DNA of 64,000 nucleotides from CAYVVD01 sp964454975 (GTDB lineage Bacteria; Bacteroidota; Ignavibacteria; Kapaibacteriales; UBA2268): the NCBI GenBank assembly GCA_964454975.1, contig CAYVVD010000003.1, positions 62,001 to 126,000 on the forward strand, given 5' to 3'. The notes beneath the pieces were generated by a model. It was not told the origin of the DNA, did not search any database, and saw only the letters and a program-made list of their open reading frames with translations. This document shows positions 34,609-44,029 of this stretch, one piece after another. Position 1 is the stretch's first letter; every line of letters begins with the position of its first letter. A program made the position numbers and the translations under genes.

Positions 34609-37600
34609 TTAACGAACGAGTGTCATCTTGCAAGTCTGTATGTCATCTCCGGCTATCATTCTGCAAATGTAAGTACCATTTGCAAGCTGGCTGCCGTAGT
34701 TGTCTGTACCATCCCATTTGAAATCAGATTCGCTTGAAACAGTACCATCATGGAGTGATTTTACAACATTACCATAAACGTCTATGATTTCAAGCTTTAT
34801 ATTCTCAGAAACACTTGATTTTACTGTAATAAGTGTGTATTCCTTGAACGGGTTTGGCCTGTTGTTTTCAAGGGTAATTGAAGCATTTCCTGTGTAAGTC
34901 AATGTAACAATCCTTGAGTCATGACAGTTATGGGTGCCATCATAATCTACCTGGCGGAGACGGTATTGGTATGTATGGTTAGCCAATACACTTCCGTCGA
35001 AGTAATTGTATGTGTTTGCAGAAGTTGTATTACCGGCTCCTTTAATGAAATCAACAGATTCCCATTCGGAGTAGTCATTGTCAGTCTGCTGCACTCTTCT
35101 TTCTACGTAGAAACCGGCGTTGTTGATTTCAGAAGCTGTTTCCCAGTTAAGGTCAATACCATTGGAGCGAACATCGCCGACAAAGTATGCTAATTCAACA
35201 GGGAATATAAGTCCGCAATCAAGTAACTCAGCTTCTGTGAGTGAACGTTCGCCAAGATATGGGCGAATCATCGGGATCCATGAACCACGTGAAAGTGTAG
35301 CAGTGTATCCATCAACAGGTGAAATACCATAGTGGTGCAGGTGTGCATATGCCGGGTTGCCTACTGAAGGCATAAACTCGAGCCAGGTACCATTTCCACG
35401 AGTATTTTCAAGAGCAAAGAAGTTATTGTTAATCAGGTTGTTATTTGCAAACATCCTGAATGTCTTTTCAATCATTAGATGGAATCCACCACCACCGGTC
35501 GGTCCGCCAACCGTAATAGGTGGAGGAATGAAAATATTAGTAGTCCTCATTCCCATGCGTGATTTGGAGGCGGCAAGCTCAAGGCCTGTTTCGCCGAGCT
35601 GTGCAATTACCATCCACCATGTACCGGAAGGAAGTATAACCGGGTTGTCAGCAAGATGTGTTACATATTCGTCAAAGAACAATTCGTCACGAATATCATC
35701 AAGGCCGCGCTGCCTGTAAATTAGTGAGCCCGGAACAATTTCACCCGGTTGGCGACCACCAACATCAGTGTATATTGAAAGTGCTATATCATCAGGCGCC
35801 TGGTTCAATAATCCGTAAAATGCGTTATAGCCAAAAATTGTATCTGTTGAACGAAGTACAAATTTTGTAGCAATCTGGCCGGAACCGTTACCACCGATAT
35901 ATCCGGAACCAAAAACGAGTTCATTATAAGTTTCACGCGGACCACGGTTATATCCATTACCTCCATAAGCAAAACCGAATGTTCTTAAACCTGCACCCGG
36001 TATTCCGGAGAATTGCGCATCAGGAACATCGTTTCGAGGTTGCTGGACTGGATCGTATGCAAACGTTTCACCAACATTGAGGGTGAAATCCCAGAATGTC
36101 GAGTCATTTACTTCATCAAGGTCCCCACCCGGTACAGAGATAATACCCTGGATCTGGTAGTTGCCTGGTCCCCATGGACGTGCGTTCCAGGCAGGAAGTT
36201 CATCAGTAATTGATTGCTGTCCGTTCAGGTTTGATATAGTTTCCTGGCGGCAATATACCCATTTATTATTGGGATCGCCTTGCCTGTAAATACCAACCTT
36301 AATGTTAAATGAAGGGGCATCGTTTACAGTGTTATTACTAATAGTGTACTGTACAGGAATATTAGTAATCTGTGATGCAGGTGCTTCAGTATAAGGCCAG
36401 TTAATTTTAATTGCAGTAATAGCAAGGTCTGTAGCTTCAGGTGAATACTCGAGAATTCGAATATCATCAACAAAGAACACATCATCATCATCCGGGATAC
36501 AAGTAATACACTTCTTGTCATTAGTAGCGTTTACACGAACCCTGAACCTAAAGAATTTAGCTGCATCGTTAGGTGCAGTAATAAATGTATCGGGAATAGC
36601 GACAAAGAACTTCTTGTATTCAAAATCAATTCCATCGTCATAGAAGTTCGGACGTAAGCCGTTGAGTTGGCCTGGAGCCGGTCTCGAAAGAGACGAGTCC
36701 TTGTCTGTTTCCAGGAAACCAACCATATAACCACCTGCACCGTAAACTGTAAGAGCCGGCATATCCTCTACCGGGTCAGCGCCATCCCTTCTCGGGTGAT
36801 ACTGCCACCTCTTGTCAGGAATATTAGTTATATACTTTATACCATCCGGAGTTGAACGTGCAAATTCAACAAGCAATTCATCAGGAACCTGGGCAGCAGA
36901 ACCTGCATAATCAGTCCAAACTGCAAGCGGGTCGCCGTTTACAACTGACCTGGGCTCAGCGCCGATTAATTGGTTATTGCTCCAACCTCTCTCCCAGTCA
37001 TCACTGTGAGCAGTTCTTTGAACTGACAATGATAAAACTGCATCAAGTTTACCGCGCATTTCAATAGGGAATGACCTTAATTCATCACCACCCGGTGATT
37101 TCAGAGGTTCACCACCCTGGAGAGTCCTGCGTGTCATTCTGATTACAGGTGATTCAATCGGGAAGTTTTCATTGTTTGAAGCAGATTCTTCGCGACGAGG
37201 TGGAAGTGGATGCAATGATACATCTTCACCCGGTACGATTTCAGCATCAATATTAACAAATTGAATTACTGATGGCATTGGCACCCTGTCAATCAGGTGG
37301 AATTCGCTACCATCGTAACGCATATTCTGGATAACCCTCATTGAGAACAAACGAACGCGTGTAGTATCATCAAATGGCCATTCATCGCCAACACCATCGC
37401 CCGTTGCAGGATTAGTCGGTTCGCCGATAATGAAAGCTTCCATCCTTCCTATATGATTATCAAGGAATTCATTTGGTTCAAATGGTGAGAAATGAACCTG
37501 AACAAATCCATAAGGAGGAATACCATTCAATCCGTTTGCACCCGGGAAATCAAAAGGAGTAGCGTTATAGTCACCTTTGTCAATAGTAACATTTACATAA

Positions 37601-39273
37601 CGTACTTTAACGTTTGATTCGCCTATGCAATTCTGAAGGTTGTCATCCGGAGTTGCTAAACAGGTTGAATCAATCGGGACAAGCCTGCTATAAACAATTC
37701 TTTCAGTCGCCTTATTCAAAATTCTGAAACGAGTTCTGAAATTAAATTCCTGGGGGATAAAGTTAATACCCTGGGGGCCCTGTATTTCATTAGTCAGGTT
37801 CTGAATAATACCTACCGGCTGAACACCACCATTACGTGTGTCGCCTGCGAGAAGTTCGTAATCCTGAACCTTAGTTGAAGGAACAACTTCAGAATATTCA
37901 AGACCTGCATTAGCATCAGGTTTCCTTATCCTGTACTGGATGTCAACAACTCGCAATGAGTTCTGCCATTGTTTGAACTTAACAGCAAGGAAATTATGCG
38001 GATAGTTAACGTTTGTTGTTCTGTAATTCGAGAAGTAGTGTGTGTACTGCTCATATTCACCCGCCCAAGGCAGCTGCTGGCCGCCGGGCTGTCCGTAATT
38101 CACGTGGCGCGCGAAACCGCGAACACCTGCTGATGAATTATAACGGAACACGATATTTGCAGGAACAGCACGGTTTGACACGATAGCAACACCGTCAAAC
38201 CTTTCATAGATAATTGTTACACTACTATCAGTCCTGCTTAGTACAACCTGTGCATTAGCAGAGATGTAGTTGTTATCACCCCTGCGAAGGTCAGGTTGTG
38301 CAGTATAATTACCGTATGGTGTAGCCTTAGTGCCGACCGGTGCTATATTTACAAAGTAAATTATAAGCTTATCGGCAGCATTAGAACGTTTAAAATAAAC
38401 GCGTCCATAATCATCAGGCTGTGAAATAGCAGCATCCCATTGAGACAAGTGATTGTCACCCATGAAAGGAGCAATTACATGTGCCCTCTGGTTTGCACTG
38501 AATGCATTCAATGACCCTGCCGGGCCCCTGATACCAGCAGTTGTGCTATTTAAGTTGTTACCACAAACTGAGTATTGGTAACCAAAGTTATCTGCTGTAG
38601 GATCATCAAGGCCGTCACCGGCCCTGCCACGTATGAACCAGTCAGTACTCATAGGGTCATAGCAACTATTCGAACCGGTAGGTACTACCCTGTCGCCGGC
38701 AGAATTATAAAAATACCTTCTGTTGGTGAGGGCTATAAGGCCGTTGGTAGTTACATAAAAACTATCAAAGCGAAGGCCATTGAAATAAAATCCGAACCCA
38801 ATCGGAATCGGGCCTGCAATGGCATTGTCAGTTGAGTCAACGGAGTTAGTTGGGGCATGGTCGAAGAAATCAACCGGGCCTACACCCGCTCTTGTCGGGT
38901 TTCTAAAGAAACGCAACCCTTCGTTAGGATTTTCTTCCCAGAATGTCTTCGGCAGCAACCTGGGCCCCGGAACAATTCTCTTCCAGAGGTTTGGCTCTGT
39001 TGTTGTGTCAACAATTATTGGAATCGGTCTCCAATAATCAGGTGCATTATCGTCAGAATCGACGAAATAATAACCTGTGGAAATCGGAGGGCGTGTTATC
39101 GGGTTGTTCAGCTCTGTAAATGGCTGAGGGAAACTCGATGGTACAGGCGGATAGTTTGGCGGTTCGTAGAACTCGCTACGCCTGAGTACTTCATTACCAT
39201 CATCCTTTTCTGCATAGACCGCAGTCAATGCAACACAGGATAATAAGGCAATCAGTAGAAATAACCTTTTCAT
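34609..39273 (-). CDS. Large T9SS-secreted surface protein (1554 aa)
   Basis: A signal peptide (MKRLFLLIALLSCVALTAV, cleavage near YAE) directs the protein to the periplasm. The C-terminal sorting domain (LENNRPNPFKEYTLITV, then KLEIIDVYGNVVKSL and LANGTYICRMIAG) marks it for type IX secretion to the surface. A domain at about 150-190 (IGFGFYFNGLRFDSFYVTTNG) resembles a nidogen-like or similar beta domain seen in such proteins. Near the C-terminus lies a fibronectin type III-like module (IDLNWETASEINNAGFYVERR). There are two CxxC-rich spots, including KKCITCIPDDDDVFF. The bulk is unassigned, probably adhesive or structural. It is monocistronic with its own terminator. Confidence 0.8.
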   Translation of the reverse strand: MKRLFLLIALLSCVALTAVYAEKDDGNEVLRRSEFYEPPNYPPVPSSFPQPFTELNNPITRPPISTGYYFVDSDDNAPDYWRPIPIIVDTTTEPNLWKRIVPGPRLLPKTFWEENPNEGLRFFRNPTRAGVGPVDFFDHAPTNSVDSTDNAIAGPIPIGFGFYFNGLRFDSFYVTTNGLIALTNRRYFYNSAGDRVVPTGSNSCYDPMSTDWFIRGRAGDGLDDPTADNFGYQYSVCGNNLNSTTAGIRGPAGSLNAFSANQRAHVIAPFMGDNHLSQWDAAISQPDDYGRVYFKRSNAADKLIIYFVNIAPVGTKATPYGNYTAQPDLRRGDNNYISANAQVVLSRTDSSVTIIYERFDGVAIVSNRAVPANIVFRYNSSAGVRGFARHVNYGQPGGQQLPWAGEYEQYTHYFSNYRTTNVNYPHNFLAVKFKQWQNSLRVVDIQYRIRKPDANAGLEYSEVVPSTKVQDYELLAGDTRNGGVQPVGIIQNLTNEIQGPQGINFIPQEFNFRTRFRILNKATERIVYSRLVPIDSTCLATPDDNLQNCIGESNVKVRYVNVTIDKGDYNATPFDFPGANGLNGIPPYGFVQVHFSPFEPNEFLDNHIGRMEAFIIGEPTNPATGDGVGDEWPFDDTTRVRLFSMRVIQNMRYDGSEFHLIDRVPMPSVIQFVNIDAEIVPGEDVSLHPLPPRREESASNNENFPIESPVIRMTRRTLQGGEPLKSPGGDELRSFPIEMRGKLDAVLSLSVQRTAHSDDWERGWSNNQLIGAEPRSVVNGDPLAVWTDYAGSAAQVPDELLVEFARSTPDGIKYITNIPDKRWQYHPRRDGADPVEDMPALTVYGAGGYMVGFLETDKDSSLSRPAPGQLNGLRPNFYDDGIDFEYKKFFVAIPDTFITAPNDAAKFFRFRVRVNATNDKKCITCIPDDDDVFFVDDIRILEYSPEATDLAITAIKINWPYTEAPASQITNIPVQYTISNNTVNDAPSFNIKVGIYRQGDPNNKWVYCRQETISNLNGQQSITDELPAWNARPWGPGNYQIQGIISVPGGDLDEVNDSTFWDFTLNVGETFAYDPVQQPRNDVPDAQFSGIPGAGLRTFGFAYGGNGYNRGPRETYNELVFGSGYIGGNGSGQIATKFVLRSTDTIFGYNAFYGLLNQAPDDIALSIYTDVGGRQPGEIVPGSLIYRQRGLDDIRDELFFDEYVTHLADNPVILPSGTWWMVIAQLGETGLELAASKSRMGMRTTNIFIPPPITVGGPTGGGGFHLMIEKTFRMFANNNLINNNFFALENTRGNGTWLEFMPSVGNPAYAHLHHYGISPVDGYTATLSRGSWIPMIRPYLGERSLTEAELLDCGLIFPVELAYFVGDVRSNGIDLNWETASEINNAGFYVERRVQQTDNDYSEWESVDFIKGAGNTTSANTYNYFDGSVLANHTYQYRLRQVDYDGTHNCHDSRIVTLTYTGNASITLENNRPNPFKEYTLITVKSSVSENIKLEIIDVYGNVVKSLHDGTVSSESDFKWDGTDNYGSQLANGTYICRMIAGDDIQTCKMTLVR

Positions 39274-39335
39274 CAGGTACTCCTATAAAATAATGATACA
39301 AAATGTAAAATCAGGAGAAATTTTCCTTTTCATAT

Positions 39336-41027
39336 TTATCGTTTGAATCTCCATCCTTTGTCTTCATATTCAAAAATCCAGCCGGCAATTTTGCCCGGAT
39401 TAATGGTTTCAAAATTGTCCCAATAGTCACGAGTGTAAGTAAAACGGGAACTGGTTTCTCCGACAGGCACATTTTCTGCCTGTTCTTGCAAATTTTTCAG
39501 CCTGTTTTTCCAGGAATCGAAGTTTGATGATCTTAAATCAATCCAACCTTCGTAACACCATCTGTTTAAATTTTCGTCGTTTATTTCAATTTCATCCATT
39601 GCCCTTCTAACGGGAATTTTTGTCATTTCACCCCTGAGATAGTTTTTACCATCCGGATAGAGGACAGCCAAACCAACCGAAAGAATCTGTGAGCGAATGT
39701 TCTTATCTGATTTTATCAACTCAAATGCTTTTTCAGAAAGTGAATTCGAATCCAGGTTTGCAACATTTGTGAATGTTCCGGCGATTTTCTTTAGCAACTG
39801 GGCTTCATAAAGAAGCTTAGAAAGCCTCGGCGGGCCAAGCAGCTCAAATGCCACACTTTCGACATTATTTTCTTTTTCGAGCGATTCAAGTTTGTTAACA
39901 GCTTCACTTTGCAAAAATCCACCTCTGTAAGTCGGACCCAGAGTAAATGCATCAAGACCCTGGATAACATCGCGTCCAGTGTTGCCGCCTCTGATCTCAT
40001 GTACAACATATTCAGCAATTTCTTCGGGAGTGACAATTTCCATTTGCCCGAGTGCGCTGATCGCCTGGAATTCTCCTTTAGAGAAAATACCATTTTCGCC
40101 GGTATCAATGAACACAGATTTAAAGTCTTCACCGGTGTTCTGAACGCCGGACTTATCATCAAAAACAAAACTGCCATTAGCGGGTTTTGGCTTAGCCGGA
40201 TCCATATCCACCAGACTTATCGGTTTTCCTTTTCTCATAACAGTGTCAAATGCGATCCTTTTCCACGCAATTGCGGCTGTTGGTTTGATTTCCTTAACAA
40301 GAGGGCCGTCAGGAGTACGCGCCATAAGGTACATAAGCAATGTTTGAGCCCCTGCAACTGCTGTCTTGGACATAAGAACCCTGGATGGCCTTTCTTCGCT
40401 GTGAGTATAAGGAATATTAAGGCCCATACCTCCGGTTCCGCTGGTTCCAACCTTTAAGTACATTGTGCTGTTAGCATTTTTTAGCCCTGTGTAGAGTATC
40501 TGAAGGTGCCTGATTAGCTGAGGGATGTATGTACTTGCTATCAGCCTTTCCACGCTTTCTTCATCGAGAGAACTTGATTTAAGTTTTTTTACGACATCTA
40601 ATGTGGAATTGTAAGTATCAAGGTAAGCAATTGCTGTTGCAGTGTTGATGCAGTCAATAACAGCATCCGGTTTAGTTTCTTTTATTAGTTGATACAGTGC
40701 AGATGATTCTAGAATTTCATTATCGAGATCTTTAAAAATATCCTCGATAACCCCCATTCTTGAACCGGCATCAGAAATAACATTGTACCAGTCCTGATCT
40801 TTCCATTCAGTTCTTGTGAAGATATTGCCCCATTTTGGAACAAACATATCAGGACTTTGTTTCGGATATTCTTTTCTAAGGCTTGCTACGGCATCTTCGG
40901 CTTCGGATTGCCTGAGTGAAGTGACAATGATTTGTTTGGGTTCATAATCAATGAACTTTCTGCATATTGCCGCTCCAACGAGCCCCCATCCACCTAATAC
41001 CATTACTTTCGAACCTTTGATCTGCAT
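39336..41027 (-). CDS. Rossmann-fold NAD(P)-binding protein, unknown function
   Basis: The 563-aa protein starts with a glycine-rich nucleotide loop (VMVLGGWGLVGAAICRKF, 9-26), then IIVTSLRQSEAEDAV as in an extended short-chain dehydrogenase or epimerase. PDAVIDCINTATAIAYLD and LKVGTSGTGGMGLNIPYTHS follow, the latter a possible substrate or phosphate-binding loop. The final 250 residues have no motif I know. It is not a standard UDP-sugar epimerase, as no clear Tyr-x3-Lys is seen. No partner gene shares its strand closely. The function is unknown. Confidence 0.6.
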   Translation of the reverse strand: MQIKGSKVMVLGGWGLVGAAICRKFIDYEPKQIIVTSLRQSEAEDAVASLRKEYPKQSPDMFVPKWGNIFTRTEWKDQDWYNVISDAGSRMGVIEDIFKDLDNEILESSALYQLIKETKPDAVIDCINTATAIAYLDTYNSTLDVVKKLKSSSLDEESVERLIASTYIPQLIRHLQILYTGLKNANSTMYLKVGTSGTGGMGLNIPYTHSEERPSRVLMSKTAVAGAQTLLMYLMARTPDGPLVKEIKPTAAIAWKRIAFDTVMRKGKPISLVDMDPAKPKPANGSFVFDDKSGVQNTGEDFKSVFIDTGENGIFSKGEFQAISALGQMEIVTPEEIAEYVVHEIRGGNTGRDVIQGLDAFTLGPTYRGGFLQSEAVNKLESLEKENNVESVAFELLGPPRLSKLLYEAQLLKKIAGTFTNVANLDSNSLSEKAFELIKSDKNIRSQILSVGLAVLYPDGKNYLRGEMTKIPVRRAMDEIEINDENLNRWCYEGWIDLRSSNFDSWKNRLKNLQEQAENVPVGETSSRFTYTRDYWDNFETINPGKIAGWIFEYEDKGWRFKR

Positions 41028-41246
41028 TTTCTAACCGCCGTTAATTAATTGATTAAACCCAGTTTTATGAATTTGCACAAATTAATAAAAACAGCCACTT
41101 TGCCCAAAAAAAGATTAAGCCTGTATTCGTTATTTTAACAGCTATTTAACAGGCGTATTGCCGGATTAACATTTTACCAGTTTATTACCCCGTTTTTCAA
41201 AGAACCCGCCGGAAACAGTTAAGATTCTATAAACCGGCTTCATTAA

Positions 41247-41279
41247 TAATGACACATAAACCGTCAATTCGTCTCAAAA
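41247..41279. repeat. 33-nt intergenic repeat, copy 1
   Basis: TAATGACACATAAACC followed by GTCAATTCGTCTCAAAA, matching copy 2 at 30 of 33 positions. Its minus-strand core TTTGAGACGAAT also occurs at 23791-23802 beside the folD start. It could be a regulatory site or a small interspersed repeat. Confidence 0.6.
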
Positions 41280-41329
41280 TTTCTCAATTTTCTTTATTTC
41301 TAATTCAGGCTAAGAACTCCATCAATATA

Positions 41330-41362
41330 TAATGACACATGAACGTTCAATTCGTCTCAAAA
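41330..41362. repeat. 33-nt intergenic repeat, copy 2
   Basis: TAATGACACATGAACG followed by TTCAATTCGTCTCAAAA, 83 bp after copy 1. In this copy three substitutions create the perfect 10-bp palindrome TGAACGTTCA (41340-41349). Confidence 0.6.
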
Positions 41363-41487
41363 AAAATTCATTTTTTTTATTTTTTTTATTCTTGGCCCAA
41401 AGACTATGTAAGCACAGCTTAGAATATAAATTATTAATCATTAATAATCAACTGTAAAATAATGGATTTGCGAAGTTTTGAAAGATT

Positions 41488-42837
41488 CTAAATTTCTGTG
41501 CTCAACCAGGATTTTCTTTTCATGATTAAAAAAGCAACCAGCGAAAATGAATAATGGCTTATCAGTATTCCAAACCAAATACCGAGTTCACCAAGCGGAG
41601 TATTAAAAGCAAGTAGTAAAATTGCCGGTATTTGAATTCCTATCAGCGCTGTTCCAACAATCAATAAACTCTTGAAATATGCTCCGGCTCCGCTTATAAT
41701 ACGGATTGACAGTATTCCGATTGCGAATGGGATATAAGTAAATGCGGTTATTCTAAGATAATTTTTGAGGTAGCCAATAATTGCAGCATCGTCTGTAAAT
41801 ATCATACCGAAATATTGACCACCAAAAAAAACTGCCAAACCAAACCCAAAAAGTATTAATGAGAGTTGTTTTACACCTGAACGGAAATACTTGAATATCC
41901 TTTCTATTTTTCCTGCGCCGAGGTTTTGCCCGGAGATTATCTCCATTGACGCGCCAGTTGCAAAAATTGACATATATACGAGAAGGTCAACCCTTATTCC
42001 CATCATATAAGTAGTAAGGACATCTTCTCCAAACTCGGTACAAACACGCATTATTACTATGCTGTTTATACTTACAATTATTAACTGTAGGGATGCAGGG
42101 ATACCAACTTTCAGGATCCTGTAAAAAACAGATAAATCAACTTTGAATTTCTTAAATGTCAATTTAACGGGGGTATTGTCTGATAACAAGATATAAAAAG
42201 CAATAATTGAGCCAAGGAATTGAGCTATTGAAGTCCCGAGAGCAGCTCCAAATATTCCGAGTTCAGGAAAAGGACCGATACCAAAAATTAGCAATGGCGT
42301 CACAATCGCATTAATTACGTTGCTTACAATGAGGATCATCATCGGGTACATGGAATTGCCTGATGACCGGATAATTGCGTTTGCCTGGAAAACCATGAAA
42401 TGAAATGGTATCCCCAAAGATAGTGCTGTAAGGTATGAATAAGCAAGTTCCTGGATTACTCCCGAAATATTCAATACGCTAAGTATTTCATTTATGAAGA
42501 GTGATAACAAAATTGCAAGTGCTATGGCAACGACGAACATTAAAGATACTGCCTGCGTTGTAGTCTGATTTGCTTTTTCCTTGTTACCCTCTCCTATCCT
42601 TCTTGCAACAATTACTCCGGTACCAACCGCAAAGCCGCTGCCAATGGCAAAAATAAAGAACCATATCCTTTCACTCGCGCCCATTGCTGCAATTGCATCT
42701 TCTCCAAGAAAACTCACATAATACATATCCACAAGGGCGTAAACCATGTGAATAATAAAGCTAAAAGCTATAGGTATTGTAAATTTCCTTAGGGTGGAGT
42801 CTATCGGGCCGTTTACCAGGTCGATTTTCTTTTGCAT
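41488..42837 (-). CDS. MATE family efflux transporter
   Basis: The 449-aa inner-membrane protein has about 12 hydrophobic helices in the two-lobe MATE layout. The opening GPIDSTLRKFTIPIAFS, YALVDMYYVSFLGEDAIAA and AIGSGFAVGTGVIVARRIGEG are typical of NorM/DinF-like exporters, as is the second-half ASMEIISGQNLGAGK. Substrates are usually cationic drugs or metabolites moved by Na+ or H+ exchange; the actual one is unknown. It is divergent from the membrane glycosyltransferase. Confidence 0.9.
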   Translation of the reverse strand: MQKKIDLVNGPIDSTLRKFTIPIAFSFIIHMVYALVDMYYVSFLGEDAIAAMGASERIWFFIFAIGSGFAVGTGVIVARRIGEGNKEKANQTTTQAVSLMFVVAIALAILLSLFINEILSVLNISGVIQELAYSYLTALSLGIPFHFMVFQANAIIRSSGNSMYPMMILIVSNVINAIVTPLLIFGIGPFPELGIFGAALGTSIAQFLGSIIAFYILLSDNTPVKLTFKKFKVDLSVFYRILKVGIPASLQLIIVSINSIVIMRVCTEFGEDVLTTYMMGIRVDLLVYMSIFATGASMEIISGQNLGAGKIERIFKYFRSGVKQLSLILFGFGLAVFFGGQYFGMIFTDDAAIIGYLKNYLRITAFTYIPFAIGILSIRIISGAGAYFKSLLIVGTALIGIQIPAILLLAFNTPLGELGIWFGILISHYSFSLVAFLIMKRKSWLSTEI

Positions 42838-42867
42838 TTGTCGGGAAGCCTGCTATGTAATATTTTT

Positions 42868-42875
42868 TATTTTTG
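42868..42875 (+). promoter_or_regulatory. Candidate -7 box before the membrane glycosyltransferase
   Basis: TATTTTTG matches TAnnTTTG exactly and lies 35 bp before the proposed TTG start. No TTG is found at the ideal 19-nt distance upstream, so only this half of the promoter is supported. Confidence 0.35.
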
Positions 42876-42910
42876 TTGAATCTATAAGCAGTCAATTTGA
42901 GTCAAATGAT

Positions 42911-44029
42911 TTGGAAGCGTTAATTATAATTTCAATTCCCGTTTATTTCCTAAGATTCCTTTTCTATTATATCGGAGCTGGAAAGCAGAGAGATATGTCC
43001 TTGAATATTCCCGAAGCTACTTCCCTGCCATTTGTCTCTGTAATTATTCCCTCACGTAATGAGGAAAAGAATATTGCTGCATGTCTCGAGTCATTCATTG
43101 ATGTTGACTATCCCACAAATAAGTTTGAAATAATTGCAATTAACGACAGGTCGTCCGACAATACTCCTGATATAATTGAATCATTTAAAGAAAAACTACC
43201 GAACTTAATCCTGCTAAATCTTACAGAAGACAGAGCAGAAAAAAATCTTTTCGGAAAGCCTGGAGCACTTGATGCAGGAATAAATGCAGCAAGAGGAGAA
43301 TTTGTACTGATGACCGACGCAGATTGCACAGTTTCGAGAGGTTGGATTAAAAATTTAGTAACCAGTTTTATTAAATCCAAAGCAGATATAATCCCTTCAT
43401 TTACATTGGTAAAAGGGAATTCTTTATTTGAAAAAGTACAGTCTATTGAATGGATTTTTCTCGAAACGATGGCTGCAGGTGCAATCGGAATGAAACGCCC
43501 CCAGGGTTGCTTTGGTAATAACCTTAGTATTCGTAAAAGCAAATATGATGAGCTTGGCGGATATTCAAAAATAAAATTCTCAGTAACTGAAGACCTTGCA
43601 TTGTTAAAAGCTGTTTTTCAATCAGGTGGAAATACATTTTTTTCCACAAATCCTAATACAACTGTTGAAACTCTTCCTGTCAGGGATTTTTCCGAATACC
43701 TTAGCCAGCACAGGCGATGGGCAATTGGAGGGAAGGATCTTGGCTGGGATGCAGCATTTTTCCTTGTATCGAATATTCTCATTTGGATTGGAATTGTCGC
43801 CGGTTTAATAACCGGCAACTATTTATGGGCATTATCTCTACTTCTGTTCAGACTCTTGGCAGACTCCTTCCTGATACTTCCTACTTTACTAAGGTTAAAA
43901 CAATTAAGGTTAATTCCCTGGATATTCCCATCTGTGCTGTTTTTTATGATTATGGAATTGGTAATACCTTTCCTTGTAATTGATAACACAGTCAAATGGA
44001 AAGGACAGGTATTCAGGAGCTTATTTTAA
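42911..44029 (+). CDS. Membrane-bound glycosyltransferase family 2
   Basis: The GT-A domain begins at FVSVIIPSRNEEKNIAACLE, with AINDRSSDNTPDIIE, the TDADC metal site, VTEDLALLKAVF and the QHRRWAIGG (Q-x-x-RW) motif of processive or polysaccharide-type enzymes. One N-terminal helix and a cluster of C-terminal helices make it an inner-membrane protein. The start is uncertain: the frame stays open back to 42794 over the MATE gene without a convincing ATG. I use the TTG at 42911, which keeps the N-terminal helix; an ATG at 42994 would remove it. It may make a glycolipid or exopolysaccharide. Confidence 0.8.
   Translation: MEALIIISIPVYFLRFLFYYIGAGKQRDMSLNIPEATSLPFVSVIIPSRNEEKNIAACLESFIDVDYPTNKFEIIAINDRSSDNTPDIIESFKEKLPNLILLNLTEDRAEKNLFGKPGALDAGINAARGEFVLMTDADCTVSRGWIKNLVTSFIKSKADIIPSFTLVKGNSLFEKVQSIEWIFLETMAAGAIGMKRPQGCFGNNLSIRKSKYDELGGYSKIKFSVTEDLALLKAVFQSGGNTFFSTNPNTTVETLPVRDFSEYLSQHRRWAIGGKDLGWDAAFFLVSNILIWIGIVAGLITGNYLWALSLLLFRLLADSFLILPTLLRLKQLRLIPWIFPSVLFFMIMELVIPFLVIDNTVKWKGQVFRSLF

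Larger units (their letters stand above)
41028..41487. other. AT-rich intergenic region with two 33-nt repeats
   Basis: These 460 bp hold no convincing coding frame. The main structure is a pair of near-identical 33-nt repeats (41247 and 41330). Long T tracts follow the second copy (41373-41391). The promoter of the Rossmann-fold gene should lie near its right end on the minus strand. Confidence 0.6.

Noticed and set aside
41373..41395. Long T tracts as a terminator
   Set aside because: No stem precedes them on either strand; probably plain AT-rich spacer.
42794..42910. Extended N-terminus of the membrane glycosyltransferase overlapping the MATE gene
   Set aside because: It would run antisense through the MATE start and carries Cys-rich sequence unlike the family; the frame is open by chance.
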